64,000 nt of DNA. Origin: Archivesica marissinica. Lineage: Eukaryota > Mollusca > Bivalvia > Venerida > Vesicomyidae. The translations under genes and the position numbers were made by a program. Position 1 is the stretch's first letter. Each line of letters starts with the position of its first letter. Positions 11,848 to 23,382 of this stretch are shown here, piece after piece. The notes under the pieces were generated by a model. The model saw only the letters and a program-made list of their open reading frames with translations. It searched no databases and had not been told where the DNA came from. The stretch covers positions 89,112,682-89,176,681 of the forward strand of contig CM026404.1 of the NCBI GenBank assembly GCA_014843695.1, in the 5' to 3' direction.

Positions 11848-12440
11848 AATACCAATTAGCACACGGTTGCATCGTGTAATTATCTTATCACGACGTTCTA
11901 ATGCCAATTAGCACACAGTTGCATAGTTTCCTATTGTGTAATTATCGTATCATGACGTTCTAATGCCAATTAGCACACAGTTGCATAGTTTCCTATCGTG
12001 TATTTATCTTATCACGATGTTCTAATACCAATTAGCACACGGTTGCATCGTTTCCTATCGTGTAATTATATTATCACGATGTTCTAATGCCAATTAGCAC
12101 ACGGTTGCATCGTTTCCTATCGTGTAATTATATTACCACGATGTTCTAATACCAATTAGCACACGGTTGTATCATTTCCTATCGTGTAATTATATTATCA
12201 CGATGTTCTAATGCCAATTAGAACACGGTTGCATCGTTTCCTATCGTGTAATTATATTATCACGACGTTCTAATGCCAATTAGCACACGGTTGCATCGTT
12301 TCCTATCGTGTAATTATATTATCACGATGTTCTAATACCAATTAGCACACGGTTGCATCGTTTCCTATCGTGTAATTATATTATCACGACGTTCTAATGC
12401 CAATTAGCACACGGTTGCATCGTTTCCTATGTGTAAATGT
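11848..12440 (+). repeat. 62-bp tandem repeat, left arm, about 10 units
   Basis: The unit includes CACGATGTTCTAATGCCAAT, TAGCACACGGTTGCATCG, and TTTCCTATCGTGTAATTAT. The first unit is shorter, lacking the TTTCCTATC segment. Units alternate GATGTTC/GACGTTC and ATGCC/ATACC. Confidence 0.93.
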
Positions 12441-12476
12441 GTAAACCAGCCTAAAATCAAAAGATTATTTGTTTGT

Positions 12477-12707
12477 TTAACCATTTCAACACTACAGGCC
12501 TCTAAATAGACTTACAAAAAGTGTAGATCCAGATGAGCCGTCTCATCAGTATCTACACTTTTTGCCAGTAATAATTATTACTATTTTTAAATAAAACTAC
12601 CGGTTTTGATAAATGAACTGCTCCAACGGTAATTTTCTTATTAATTTATTGGTCTAAAAATATCATGCACCATTCCATGTCAGTTTACTTGGGGTTGAAT
12701 GTGTTAA
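12477..12707 (-). mobile_element. TTAA-flanked MITE (piggyBac style), copy 1
   Basis: TTAA at both ends (12477-12480 and 12704-12707). The sequence is an inverted copy of 13609-13853, including GTAGATCCAGATGAGC followed by its near-inverse ending ATCTACACTTTTT, which can form a hairpin. The end match is imperfect (CCATTTCAACAC versus its partner). Confidence 0.75.
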
Positions 12708-12716
12708 GTGAAGGAT

Positions 12717-12833
12717 AAAATTATATCATTATATCTTACTCATGAACATAGAACGCTAATATTATCACTCTTGACTCGCATCACTTGTGATGATAATGCT
12801 TTCAATGTTCATTCGGTGAAATATAATTTAATC
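12717..12833. repeat. Imperfect palindrome, about 117 bp
   Basis: AAATTATAT, GAACAT and TATTATCAC on the left are matched by their inverses on the right around a centre near CGCATCACTTGTGATG. It lies in the middle of the foldback-like element and may be another small MITE. Confidence 0.5.
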
Positions 12834-13139
12834 ATTCACTGAAACAAACAAATATCTTCTTAGTATTATGATTTTGTTCAACCGTTTGTGCACATTAACC
12901 TACAGTACAGTCCATACTCACCTATAAGGTGATCTTGCCTACAAGACGACCCTCCTCAGTTTGTCATGAAATCAGCGCAAGTTGAAGAAATGTTCAGTGT
13001 CAGTGTGCTTTCTTTTCTTAAAACATACTTCTGGATACCAATTAAGTTGAATTAACGCATTTAAAAATATAATTTTTAACGCTCACTTTGAGGCCATAAT
13101 CTGGTGGTAAAAAACTTGTCTAATAGGCGAGTATGGAGG

Positions 13140-13300
13140 GTAGTGATATAATTGGCATTAGAACGTCGTGATAAGATAAATACATGATAGGAAACGATGC
13201 AACCGTGTGCTAATTGGCATTAGAACGTCGTGATAAGATAAATACATGATGGGAAACGATGCAACCGTGTGCTAATTGGCATTAGAACGTCATGATAAGA
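13140..13300 (-). repeat. 62-bp tandem repeat, right arm, inverted, about 2.5 units
   Basis: ATTGGCATTAGAACGTCGTG and GAAACGATGCAACCGTGTGC are the reverse complement of the left-arm unit at 11848-12440. This defines the inverted arms of the element. Confidence 0.9.
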
Positions 13301-13479
13301 TAATCATAAATGACGTCATTGATAGCTTGTCCGAAAATGTTCACATCATTTAATTACATTAGAGTATAATTGATGCTGAAGCGCCAATCATGAGCTGTAT
13401 TATACATGTGCTAATGTAGGGGAATTTGTAGCTTGCCTGTTTATGAAGAAAGAAATTATTGTTGTGGCTCATTCGGCAT

Positions 13480-13515
13480 CCGTCCGTCCGTCCGTCCGTC
13501 CGTCCGTCCGTCCGG
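13480..13515. repeat. (TCCG)n microsatellite
   Basis: Nine tandem TCCG units. Confidence 0.97.
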
Positions 13516-13608
13516 TATCTGAAAACTTTTACTGTGGACAAAATTTACATCTCTTGATATATACAGCTCAAATCCACACACAATACTCATAGTCACTAAT
13601 GTGCTACA

Positions 13609-13853
13609 TTAACCCATTTAACACCAAGTAACTGACATGGACTGGTCCATGATATTTTTAGACCAATAAATTAATAAGAAAATTACATTTGGATCAGTTC
13701 ATTTATCAAAATGGGTAAATTTTTTCCCTAAAAATAGTAGTATTACTTGCAAAAAGTGCAGATCCTGATGAGACGGCTCGTCACGAGCCGGCTCATCTGG
13801 ATCTACACTTTTTTGTAAGCCGATTTAGAGGTCTGTGGTGTTGAAAGGGTTAA
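13609..13853 (+). mobile_element. TTAA-flanked MITE (piggyBac style), copy 2, best preserved
   Basis: TTAA|CCCATTTAACACC at the left and GGTGTTGAAAGGG|TTAA at the right. CCC/GGG ends with a TTAA target fit piggyBac. Inside, 13756-13815 forms a hairpin with arms of about 30 bp and three mismatches: AAAAAGTGCAGATCC pairs with GGATCTACACTTTTT, and CGGCTCG with CGAGCCG at the apex. Non-coding. Confidence 0.82.
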
Positions 13854-13922
13854 CTTCACTAATGTGCTACATTAACTTCACTAATGTGCTACATTAACTT
13901 CACTAATGTGCTACATTAACTT
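13844..13922. repeat. 22-bp repeat, about 3.5 units
   Basis: TAACTTCACTAATGTGCTACAT in tandem. It starts at the right TTAA of the MITE, and one related unit (TCACTAATGTGCTACATTAA) precedes the left TTAA at about 13593, so the MITE sits inside this small array. Confidence 0.9.
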
Positions 13923-14042
13923 CCAATGTTTCTTTCACCTTGACTGTCACATGGCCAGAATAATATAGAAACACTGCCAGAAGACTTCATCTGTTAATCA
14001 GTTAGCTGATAAATTACCCACAATACACTAGTGCTCCACATT

Positions 14043-14232
14043 TGGCTGTCCGATTAGCGCAGTGGTTAGCGCGCTCGCTTCTCACCAATGCAACCCGGGT
14101 TCGATCCTCGGACTGGAAAGTATGTGAGATGGTACGGTGGTCGCCATATCGGACAAGTGGGTTTTCTCCGGGTACTCTGGTTTCCTCCCGCACGAATGAC
14201 CGCAATCATTGTAAAATAAATAAAGTTTAAAT
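14043..14232 (+). mobile_element. SINE family C with 11-bp target duplication
   Basis: TGCTCCACATT flanks the element (14032-14042 and 14233-14243). Head CTGTCCGATTAGCGCAGTGG, B box GGGTTCGATCCTC, body and AATAAATAAAG tail as in 7695. The copy lacks about 40 bp of the tail region (the GAGAGTGATTAATATAA part). Confidence 0.92.
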
Positions 14233-14344
14233 TGCTCCACATTGACACATACAAGTTTGACTATAGCCTTGATCTAGCCTTGATAATTTTAGCCATCTAT
14301 AATGTCAAAACCTGTTTAGAAAAACCATAATTTATCTAATCTTA

Positions 14345-14834
14345 ATTATTTTAGTACATGAACTATAGGACAGTGAATTATTTTAGTACATAAAATATAG
14401 GACAGTAAATTATTTTAGTACATGAAATATAGGACAGTAAATTACTTTAGTACATGAAATATAGGATGGTAAATTACTTTAGTACATGAAATATAGGACG
14501 GTAAATTACTTTAGTACATGAAATATAGGACAGTGAATTATTTTAGTACATGAAATATAGGACAGTGAATTAATTTATTACATGAAATATGGGACAGTAA
14601 ATTATTTTAGTACATGAAATATAGGACAGTGAATTACTTTAGTACATGAAATATAGGACAGTGAATTAATTTATTACATGAAATATGGGACAGTAAATTA
14701 TTTTAGTACATGAAATATAGGACAGTGAATTACTTTAGTACATGAAATATAGGACAGTGAATTAATTTAGTACATGAAATATAGGACAGTGAATTAATTT
14801 ATTACATGAAATATAGGACAGTGAATTATTTTAG
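14345..14834. repeat. 32-bp minisatellite, about 15 units
   Basis: The unit joins GAATTATTTTAGTACATG and AAATATAGGACAGT. Variants (ATTACTTTAG, AATTTATTAC, GATGGT, GACGGT) occur in repeating order, for example the same four-unit series near 14530-14640 and 14640-14750. Confidence 0.95.
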
Positions 14835-14957
14835 TCGTGCCATAGATATATCTCCGCTAGTATTTATTCATCGTGTCCTGTATATTGGTATTTATAATTT
14901 CTAATCAGTCACTCCTTAGCATGTCTTAGTTTACAGGAGTTTTTAAAATTGTTTAAT

Positions 14958-15157
14958 TTAACCCATTCAACACCAAGTAGCTGAAATGGACTGGTGCACC
15001 CATTCAACACCAAGTAGCTGACATGGACTGGTGCATGATATTTTTAGACCAATAAATTATTCAGAAAATTACATTTGGATCAGTTCATTGATCAAAATGG
15101 ATAATTTTGTCTAAAAATATTACTGGCAAAAAGTGCAGATTCTGATGAGATGGCTCA
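14958..15157 (+). mobile_element. TTAA MITE, copy 3, duplicated start and missing right half
   Basis: TTAACCCATTCAACACC starts the copy. The first 37 bp or so are present twice (14962 and 14999). The sequence then follows 13609-13853 as far as the hairpin apex (GATGAGATGGCTC), where the 36-bp minisatellite begins. The right arm and right end are absent. Confidence 0.8.
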
Positions 15158-15517
15158 GTTATACTGTACAGGGTAATGTTGAAGGATTAATCAGTTATAC
15201 TGTACAGGGTAATGTTGAAGGATTGATCAGTTATACTGTACAGGGTAATGTTGAAGGATTGATCAGTTATACTGTACAGGGTAATGTTGAAGGATTGATC
15301 AGTTATACTGTACAGGGTAATGTTGAAGGATTGATCAGTTATACTGTACAGGGTAATGTTGAAGGATTGATCAGTTATACTGTACAGGGTAATGTTGAAG
15401 GATTGATCAGTTATACTGTACAGGGTAATGTTGAAGGATTGATCAGTTATACTGTACAGGGTAATGTTGAAGGATTGATCAGTTATACTGTACAGGGTAA
15501 TGTTGAAGGATTGATCA
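15158..15517. repeat. 36-bp minisatellite, 10 nearly identical units
   Basis: CAGTTATACTGTACAGGG plus TAATGTTGAAGGATTGAT. The only variant I see is ATTAAT for ATTGAT in the first unit. The near-perfect identity implies very recent expansion or conversion. Confidence 0.97.
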
Positions 15518-15687
15518 AAGTATTTAGCTTCAGAAGCAGCTTGCATATATATTACATAAAAACAAATACCAAAAAACCCCACATATGATAAGAAATTAAA
15601 ATGATGTCATGCCGTAGTTAGCAGTATTTTTTTCATCACCCAGCTTATTGTAAGATTGCTTACTTGTGATGCATATGTTTTATGACA

Positions 15688-16206
15688 TTAAAGTGGCACT
15701 ACATCAGTGAAAATGCAAATGTCTGCAGAATGTAATTCGCTATTATTTGGTAGAATATTTTCCAAATATTTGCCTCAAACACTGAGTATTTCAACAAATA
15801 AACAAACGTCGTATACGCGGTTTGTTGACATAGCAAAATAATGTAAATAGGGTCGGCATTCATGCGTAATACAACACGTTTATCCTGAATAACACAAGGT
15901 ATGGTACAGATTTACCGTTAATACTCACATGTGTGCCTATACATATTTATTTGTAGACTAATCTTAGTTAAACTATCTCTAATCGAGTATCGTGTATTTA
16001 GTGTTCACTCCAATGACAAACCAAACAAATGCAGATGACTGTTATATGAAATCCTGCTTTCACTTTTGAAAGGTTGTATACTACAAAACACTGTTTATTG
16101 ATTCAATGCTAGTGTTCGAATGTATTCAGAAGAATGTGTAGTAGCTATTCATTTATACGTGAACAAATGCATTTTATTTGCTTTTTGCAATGTAATGTCG
16201 CTTTAA
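15688..16206. mobile_element. TTAA MITE family Y, full length
   Basis: TTAAAGTGGCACTACATCAG at the left and GCAATGTAATGTCGCTTTAA at the right are imperfect inverses enclosing about 519 bp. The interior GTTTGTTGACATAGCAAAAT and TACAGATTTACCGTTA recur at 24332 and 61031. Non-coding. Confidence 0.8.
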
Positions 16207-16585
16207 GAAATGTTTTATGCGTTCCAGGCCTGGTATGTTGATCTCTTTATTCAAGTTATGTTTACACATGTACGGTTTTAGTTCAAGGTCAAACATGGAT
16301 TGTGTATATATCGGAGTGTCCGGCTGTGATTTGTGGGATGTGAAATGCATATACATGTAATTACTGTTTCAGCTGCAAATGAATGTTTCAGTGACTTAAT
16401 AACTACAATGTAGTGTTTTTAATAACAACTTTGAAATACATATATTGATTCATAGAGCAGTGCCTTATTGCTTTCTTCTAACTAGCCATACTGAAGCCAG
16501 ATATTTGAGCTGATCAGAATCGTTTTTTATTTACTCCACATAAACACCATACCATACCGTTACCGCTTCCCACATACAGCTTAGT
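16207..16585. other. Unique sequence, no feature seen
   Basis: AT-rich DNA between a MITE and a SINE. No gene is supported. Confidence 0.4.
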
Positions 16586-16845
16586 CTCATCTCCGTGGCC
16601 TACTGGTTAAGGTGTCCACCTACGGATCGTGGGATCTAACCTCGTCAGGGATTCATTCCGATATGGCTGGTTGGTGAGCCGCCAACTAGTTATATATAAT
16701 AATGGTTACCGATTGCCTCTCAACCTGGCTTACAAGGATAGGATTTGGGAAGTACTGATGTTCATAAAATATGTGTCTCATAAGTCAGTAATGGCTGGTC
16801 CTTTCAGTAGTAGTGACACTATAATAAACAAACACTTTAAGTTCA
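16586..16845 (+). mobile_element. tRNA-like SINE, family E, copy 1
   Basis: Head-like CTCCGTGGCCTACTGGTTAA and ACCTCGTCAGGGATTCATTC, body GGTTACCGATTGCCT, GGGAAGTACTGATGTTCATA and GTCAGTAATGGCTGG, tail AATAAACAAACACTTTA. The same body lies at 55365-55595. Confidence 0.75.
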
Positions 16846-16884
16846 TAGCCGCCATTCCACAGTTACCGGTATTTACGGTATTCC

Positions 16885-17111
16885 AGGCTGTCCGCGCTCG
16901 CTTCTCACCAATGCAACCCTGGTTCGATCCTCGAACTGGGTAGTACGCGAGTTGGTACGATGGTCACCAGATCGGACAGGTGGGTTTTCTCCGGGTATTC
17001 CGGTTTCCTCCCACACTAAAGACCACATATACGCTTTCATCCGCGCCAACGAGTGATTAATATAAGTTGTTAAAACTTGCTTCGTAACGTTGTAAAATAA
17101 ATAAAGTTTTA
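16885..17111 (+). mobile_element. SINE family C with A-box deletion, target duplication present
   Basis: ACGGTATTCC lies on both sides (16875-16884 and 17112-17121). The copy lacks about 20 bp of the head (the ATTAGCGCAATGGTTAGCG part, i.e. the A box), so CTGTCCG runs straight into CGCTCGCTTC. The 34-bp array begins within a few bases of the right duplication. Confidence 0.9.
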
Positions 17112-17122
17112 ACGGTATTCCC

Positions 17123-20100
17123 ATAGATATTGCTTATCAGCAGTATGTAGTACAGTATGCCTATTGCTTATCAGCAGTATGTAGTACTGTGTGCCTATTG
17201 CTTATCAGCAGTATGTAGTACAGTATGCCTATTGCTTATCAGCAGTATGTAGTACTGTGTGCCTATTGCTTATCAGCAGTATGTAGTACAGTATGCCTAT
17301 TGCTTATCAGCAGTATGTAGTACAGTATGCCTATTGCTTATCAGCAGTATGTAGTACTGTGTGCCTATTGCTTATCAGCAGTATGTAGTACAGTATGCCT
17401 ATTGCTTATCAGCAGTATGTAGTACAGTATGCCTATTGCTTATCAGCAGTATGTAGTACAGTATGCCTATTGCTTATCAGCAGTATGCCTATTGCTTATC
17501 AGCAGTATGTAATACAGTATGCCTATTGCTTATCAGCAGTATGTAGTACAGTATGCCTATTGCTTATCAGCAGTATGTAGTACAGTATGCCTATTGCTTA
17601 TCAGCAGTATGTAGTACAGTGTGCCTATTGCTTATCAGCAGTATGTAGTACAGTATGCCTATTGCTTATCAGCAGTATGTAGTACAGTATGTCTATTGCT
17701 TATCAGCAGTATGTAGTACAGTGTGCCTATTGCTTATCAGCAGTATGTAGTACAGTGTGCCTATTGCTTATCAGCAGTATGTAGTACAGTGTGCCTATTG
17801 CTTATCAGCAGTATGTAGTACAGTATGCCTATTGCTTATCAGCAGTATGTAGTACAGTGTGCCTATTGCTTATCAGCAGTATGTAGTACAGTATGCCTAT
17901 TGCTTATCAGCAGTATGTAGTACAGTATGCCTATTGCTTATCAGCAGTATGTAGTACAGTATGCCTATTGCTTATCAGCAGTATGTAGTACAGTATGCCT
18001 ATTGCTTATCAGCAGTATGTAGTACAGTGTGCCTATTGCTTATCAGCAGTATGTAGTACAGTATGCCTATTGCTTATCAGCAGTATGTAGTACAGTATGC
18101 CTATTGCTTATCAGCAGTATGTAGTACAGTATGCCTATTGCTTATCAGCAGTATGTAGTACAGAATGCCTATTGCTTATCAGCAGTATGTAGTACAGTAT
18201 GTCTATTGCTCATCGAGGTATGTAGTACAGTATGCCTATTGCTTATCAGCAGTATATAGTACAGTATGCCTATTGCTTATCAGCAGTATGTAGTACAGTA
18301 TGCCTATTGCTTATCAGCAGTATGTAGTACAGTGTGCCTATTGCTTATCAGCAGTATGTAGTACAGTATGCCTATTGCTTATCAGCAGTATGTAGTACAG
18401 TGTGCCTATTGCTTATCAGCAGTATGTAGTACAGTATGCCTATTGCTTATCAGCAGTATGTAGTACAGTATGCCTATTGCTTATCAGCAGTATGTAGTAC
18501 AGTATGCCTATTGCTTATCAGCAGTATGTAGTACAGAATGCCTATTGCTTATCAGCAGTATGTAGTACAGTATGCCTATTGCTTATCAGCAGTATGTAGT
18601 ACAGTGTGCCTATTGCTTATCAGCAGTATGTAGTACAGTGTGCCTATTGCTTATCAGCAGTATGTAGTACAGTGTGCCTATTGCTTATCAGCAGTATGTA
18701 GTACAGTATGCCTATTGCTTATCAGCAGTATGTAATACAGTATGCCTATTGCTTATCAGCAGTATGTAGTACAGTATGCCTATTGCTTATCAGCAGTATG
18801 TAGTACAGTATGCCTATTGCTTATCAGCAGTATGTAGTACAGTGTGCCTATTGCTTATCAGCAGTATGTAGTACAGTATGCCTATTGCTTATCAGCAGTA
18901 TGTAGTACAGTATGTCTATTGCTTATCAGCAGTATGTAGTACAGTGTGCCTATTGCTTATCAGCAGTATGTAGTACAGTGTGCCTATTGCTTATCAGCAG
19001 TATGTAGTACAGTGTGCCTATTGCTTATCAGCAGTATGTAGTACAGTATGCCTATTGCTTATCAGCAGTATGTAGTACAGTGTGCCTATTGCTTATCAGC
19101 AGTATGTAGTACAGTATGCCTATTGCTTATCAGCAGTATGTAGTACAGTATGCCTATTGCTTATCAGCAGTATGTAGTACAGTATGCCTATTGCTTATCA
19201 GCAGTATGTAGTACAGTATGCCTATTGCTTATCAGCAGTATGTAGTACAGTATGCCTATTGCTTATCAGCAGTATGTAGTACAGTATGCCTATTGCTTAT
19301 CAGCAGTATGTAGTACAGTATGCCTATTGCTTATTAGCAGTATGTAGTACAGAATGCCTATTGCTTATCAGCAGTATGTAGTACAGTATGTCTATTGCTC
19401 ATCGAGGTATGTAGTACAGTATGCCTATTGCTTATCAGCAGTATATAGTACAGTATGCCTATTGCTTATCAGCAGTATGTAGTACAGTATGCCTATTGCT
19501 TATCAGCAGTATGTAGTACAGTGTGCCTATTGCTTATCAGCAGTATGTAGTACAGTATGCCTATTGCTTATCAGCAGTATGTAGTACAGTATGCCTATTG
19601 CTTATCAGCAGTATGTAGTACAGTATGCCTATTGCTTATCAGCAGTATGTAGTACAGTATGCCTATTGCTTATCAGCAGTATGTAGTACAGTATGCCTAT
19701 TGCTTATCAGCAGTATGTAGTACAGAATGCCTATTGCTTATCAGCAGTATGTAGTACAGTATGCCTATTGCTTATCAGCAGTATGTAGTACAGTATGCCT
19801 ATTGCTTATCAGCAGTATGTAGTACAGTATGCCTATTGCTTATCAGCAGTATGTAGTACAGTATGCCTATTGCTTATCAGCAGTATGTAGTACAGAATGC
19901 CTATTGCTTATCAGCAGTATGTAGTACAGTATGCCTATTGCTTATCAGCAGTATGTAGTACAGTGTGCCTATTGCTTATCAGCAGTATGTAGTACAGTGT
20001 GCCTATTGCTTATCAGCAGTATGTAGTACAGTATGCCTATTGCTTATCAGCAGTATGTAGTACAATGTGCCTATTGCTTATCAGCAGTATGTAGTACAGT

Positions 20101-23100
20101 GTGCCTATTGCTTATCAGCAGTATGTAGTACAGTGTGCCTAATGCTTATCAGCAGTATGTAGTACAGTGTGCCTATTGCTTATCAGCAATATGTAGTACA
20201 GTGTGCATATTGCTTATTAGCAGTATGTAGTACAGTGTGCCTATTGCTTATCAGCAGTATGTAGTACAGTGTGCCTATTGCTTATCAGCAGTATGTAGTA
20301 CAGTGTGCCTATTGCTTATCAGCAGTATGTAGTACAGTGTGCCTATTGCTTATCAGCAGTATGTAGTACAGTGTGCCTATTGCTTATCAGCAGTATGTAG
20401 TACAGTATGCCTATTGCTTATCAGCAGTATGTAGTACAGTATGCCTATTGCTTATCAGCAGTATGTAGTACAGTATGCCTATTGCTTATCAGCAGTATGT
20501 AGTACAGTATGCCTATTGCTTATCAGCAGTATGTAGTACAGTATGCCTATTGCTTATCAGCAGTATGTAGTACAGTATGCCTATTGCTTATCAGCAGTAT
20601 GTAGTACATTATGCCCATTGCTTATCAGCAGTATGTAGTACAGTATGCCTATTGCTTATCAGCAGTATGTAGTACAGTATGTCTATTGCTCATCGAGGTA
20701 TGTAGTACAGTATGCCTATTGCTCATCGAGGTATGTAGTACAGTATGTCTATTGCTCATCGAGGTATGTAGTACAGTATGCCTATTGCTTATCAGCAGTA
20801 TGTAGTACAGTATGCCTATTGCTTATCAGCAGTATGTAGTACAGTATGCCTATTGCTTATCAGCAGTATGTAGTACAGTATGCCTATTGCTTATCAGCAG
20901 TATGTAGTACAGTATGCCTATTGCTTATCAGCAGTATGTAGTACAGTATGCTTATTGCTTATCAGCAGTATGTAGTACAGTATGCCTATTGCTTATCAGC
21001 AGTATGTAGTACAGTATGCCTATTGCTTATCAGCAGTATGTAGTACAGTATGCCTATTGCTTATCAGCAGTATGTAGTACAGTGTGCCTATTGCTTATCA
21101 GCAGTATGTAGTACAGTGTGCCTATTGCTTATCAGCAGTATGTAGTACAGTATGCCTATTGCTTATCAGCAGTATGTAGTACAATGTGCCTATTGCTTAT
21201 CAGCAGTATGTAGTACAGTGTGCCTATTGCTTATCAGCAGTATGTAGTACAGTGTGCCTAATGCTTATCAGCAGTATGTAGTACAGTGTGCCTATTGCTT
21301 ATCAGCAATATGTAGTACAGTGTGCATATTGCTTATTAGCAGTATGTAGTACAGTGTGCCTATTGCTTATCAGCAGTATGTAGTACAGTGTGCCTATTGC
21401 TTATCAGCAGTATGTAGTACAGTGTGCCTATTGCTTATCAGCAGTATGTAGTACAGTGTGCCTATTGCTTATCAGCAGTATGTAGTACAGTGTGCCTATT
21501 GCTTATCAGCAGTATGTAGTACAGTATGCCTATTGCTTATCAGCAGTATGTAGTACAGTATGCCTATTGCTTATCAGCAGTATGTAGTACAGTATGCCTA
21601 TTGCTTATCAGCAGTATGTAGTACAGTATGCCTATTGCTTATCAGCAGTATGTAGTACAGTATGCCTATTGCTTATCAGCAGTATGTAGTACAGTATGCC
21701 TATTGCTTATCAGCAGTATGTAGTACATTATGCCCATTGCTTATCAGCAGTATGTAGTACAGTATGCCTATTGCTTATCAGCAGTATGTAGTACAGTATG
21801 TCTATTGCTCATCGAGGTATGTAGTACAGTATGCCTATTGCTCATCGAGGTATGTAGTACAGTATGTCTATTGCTCATCGAGGTATGTAGTACAGTATGC
21901 CTATTGCTTATCAGCAGTATGTAGTACAGTATGCCTATTGCTTATCAGCAGTATGTAGTACAGTATGCCTATTGCTTATCAGCAGTATGTAGTACAGTAT
22001 GCCTATTGCTTATCAGCAGTATGTAGTACAGTATGCCTATTGCTTATCAGCAGTATGTAGTACAGTATGCCTATTGCTTATCAGCAGTATGTAGTACAGT
22101 ATGCCTATTGCTTATCAGCAGTATGTAGTACAGTATGCCTATTGCTTATCAGCAGTATGTAGTACAGTATGCCTATTGCTTATCAGCAGTATGTAGTACA
22201 GTATGCCTATTGCTTATCAGCAGTATGTAGTACAGTATGCCTATTGCTTATCAGCAGTATGTAGTACAGTATGCCTATTGCTTATCAGCAGTATGTAGTA
22301 CAGTATGCCTATTGCTTATCAGCAGTATGTAGTACAGTATGCCTATTGCTTATCAGCAGTATGTAGTACAGTATGCCTATTGCTTATCAGCAGTATGTAG
22401 TACAGTATGCCTATTGCTTATCAGCAGTATGTAGTACAGTATGCCTATTGCTTATCAGCAGTATGTAGTACAGTATGCCTATTGCTTATCAGCAGTATGT
22501 AGTACAGTATGCCTATTGCTTATCAGCAGTATGTAGTACAGAATGCCTATTGCTTATCAGCAGTATGTAGTACAGTATGTCTATTGCTCATCGAGGTATG
22601 TAGTACAGTATGCCTATTGCTTATCAGCAGTATATAGTACAGTATGCCTATTGCTTATCAGCAGTATGTAGTACAGTATGCCTATTGCTTATCAGCAGTA
22701 TGTAGTACAGTATGCCTATTGCTTATCAGCAGTATGTAGTACAGTATGCCTATTGCTTATCAGCAGTACGTAGTACAGTATGCCTATTGCTTATCAGCAG
22801 TACGTAGTACAGTATGCCTATTGCTTATCAGCAGTATGTAGTACAGTGTGCCTATTGCTTATCAGCAGTATGTAGTACAGTGTGCCTATTGCTTATCACC
22901 AGTATGTAGTACAGTGTGCCTAATGCTTATCAGCAATATGTAGTACAGTGTGCCTATTGCTTATCAGCAGTATGTAGTACAGTATGCCTATTGCTTATCA
23001 GCAGTATGTAGTACAGTGTGCCTATTGCTTATCAGCAATATGTAGTACAGTGTGCCTATTGCTTATTAGCAGTATGTAGTACAGTGTGCCTATTGCTTAT

Positions 23101-23382
23101 CAGCAGTATGTAGTACAGTGTGCCTATTGCTTATCAGCAGTATGTAGTATAGTGTGCCTATTGCTTATCAGCAGTATGTAGTACAGTGTGCCTATTGCTT
23201 ATCAGCAGTATGTAGTACAGTGTGCCTATTGCTTATCAGCAGTATGTAGTACAGTGTGCCTATTGCTTATCAGCAGTATGTAGTACAGTATGCCTATTGC
23301 TTATCAGCAGTATGTAGTACAGTATGCCTATTGCTTATCAGCAGTATGTAGTACAGTATGCCTATTGCTTATCAGCAGTATG
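17123..23382. repeat. 34-bp minisatellite, about 184 units, with higher-order repeats
   Basis: The unit is AGTATGTAGTACAGTATGCC plus TATTGCTTATCAGC. Variant units include GTGTGCC, TATGTCTATTGCTCATCGAGG (33 bp), TATATAGTAC, GCATATTGCTTATTAGC and ACATTATGCCC. The ordered set of variants at about 20056-20840 recurs at about 21175-21958, exactly 1119 bp later (33 units, three of them 33 bp long). Another variant pair (CATCGAGG then TATATAG) recurs near 18200, 19390 and 22580. Short open frames here are not genes. Confidence 0.98.

Larger units (their letters stand above)
11779..13350. mobile_element. Foldback-like element with tandem-repeat inverted arms
   Basis: The left end (11779-11871) and the right end (13265-13350, inverted) share about 85 bp: AATGATGTGAACATTTTCGG, then CTATCAATGACGTC, then TTATGATTATCTTATCA. 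Both arms continue inward as a 62-bp tandem repeat, about 10 units on the left and about 2.5 inverted on the right. This arrangement resembles Foldback/Galileo-type elements. The centre holds a TTAA MITE and a palindromic stretch but no open frame, so the element is non-autonomous. I did not find a clear target duplication. Confidence 0.6.

Noticed and set aside
17123..23382. CRISPR-like regular spacing in this and other arrays
   Set aside because: Units are contiguous with no unique spacers, the genome is eukaryotic and there are no cas genes.
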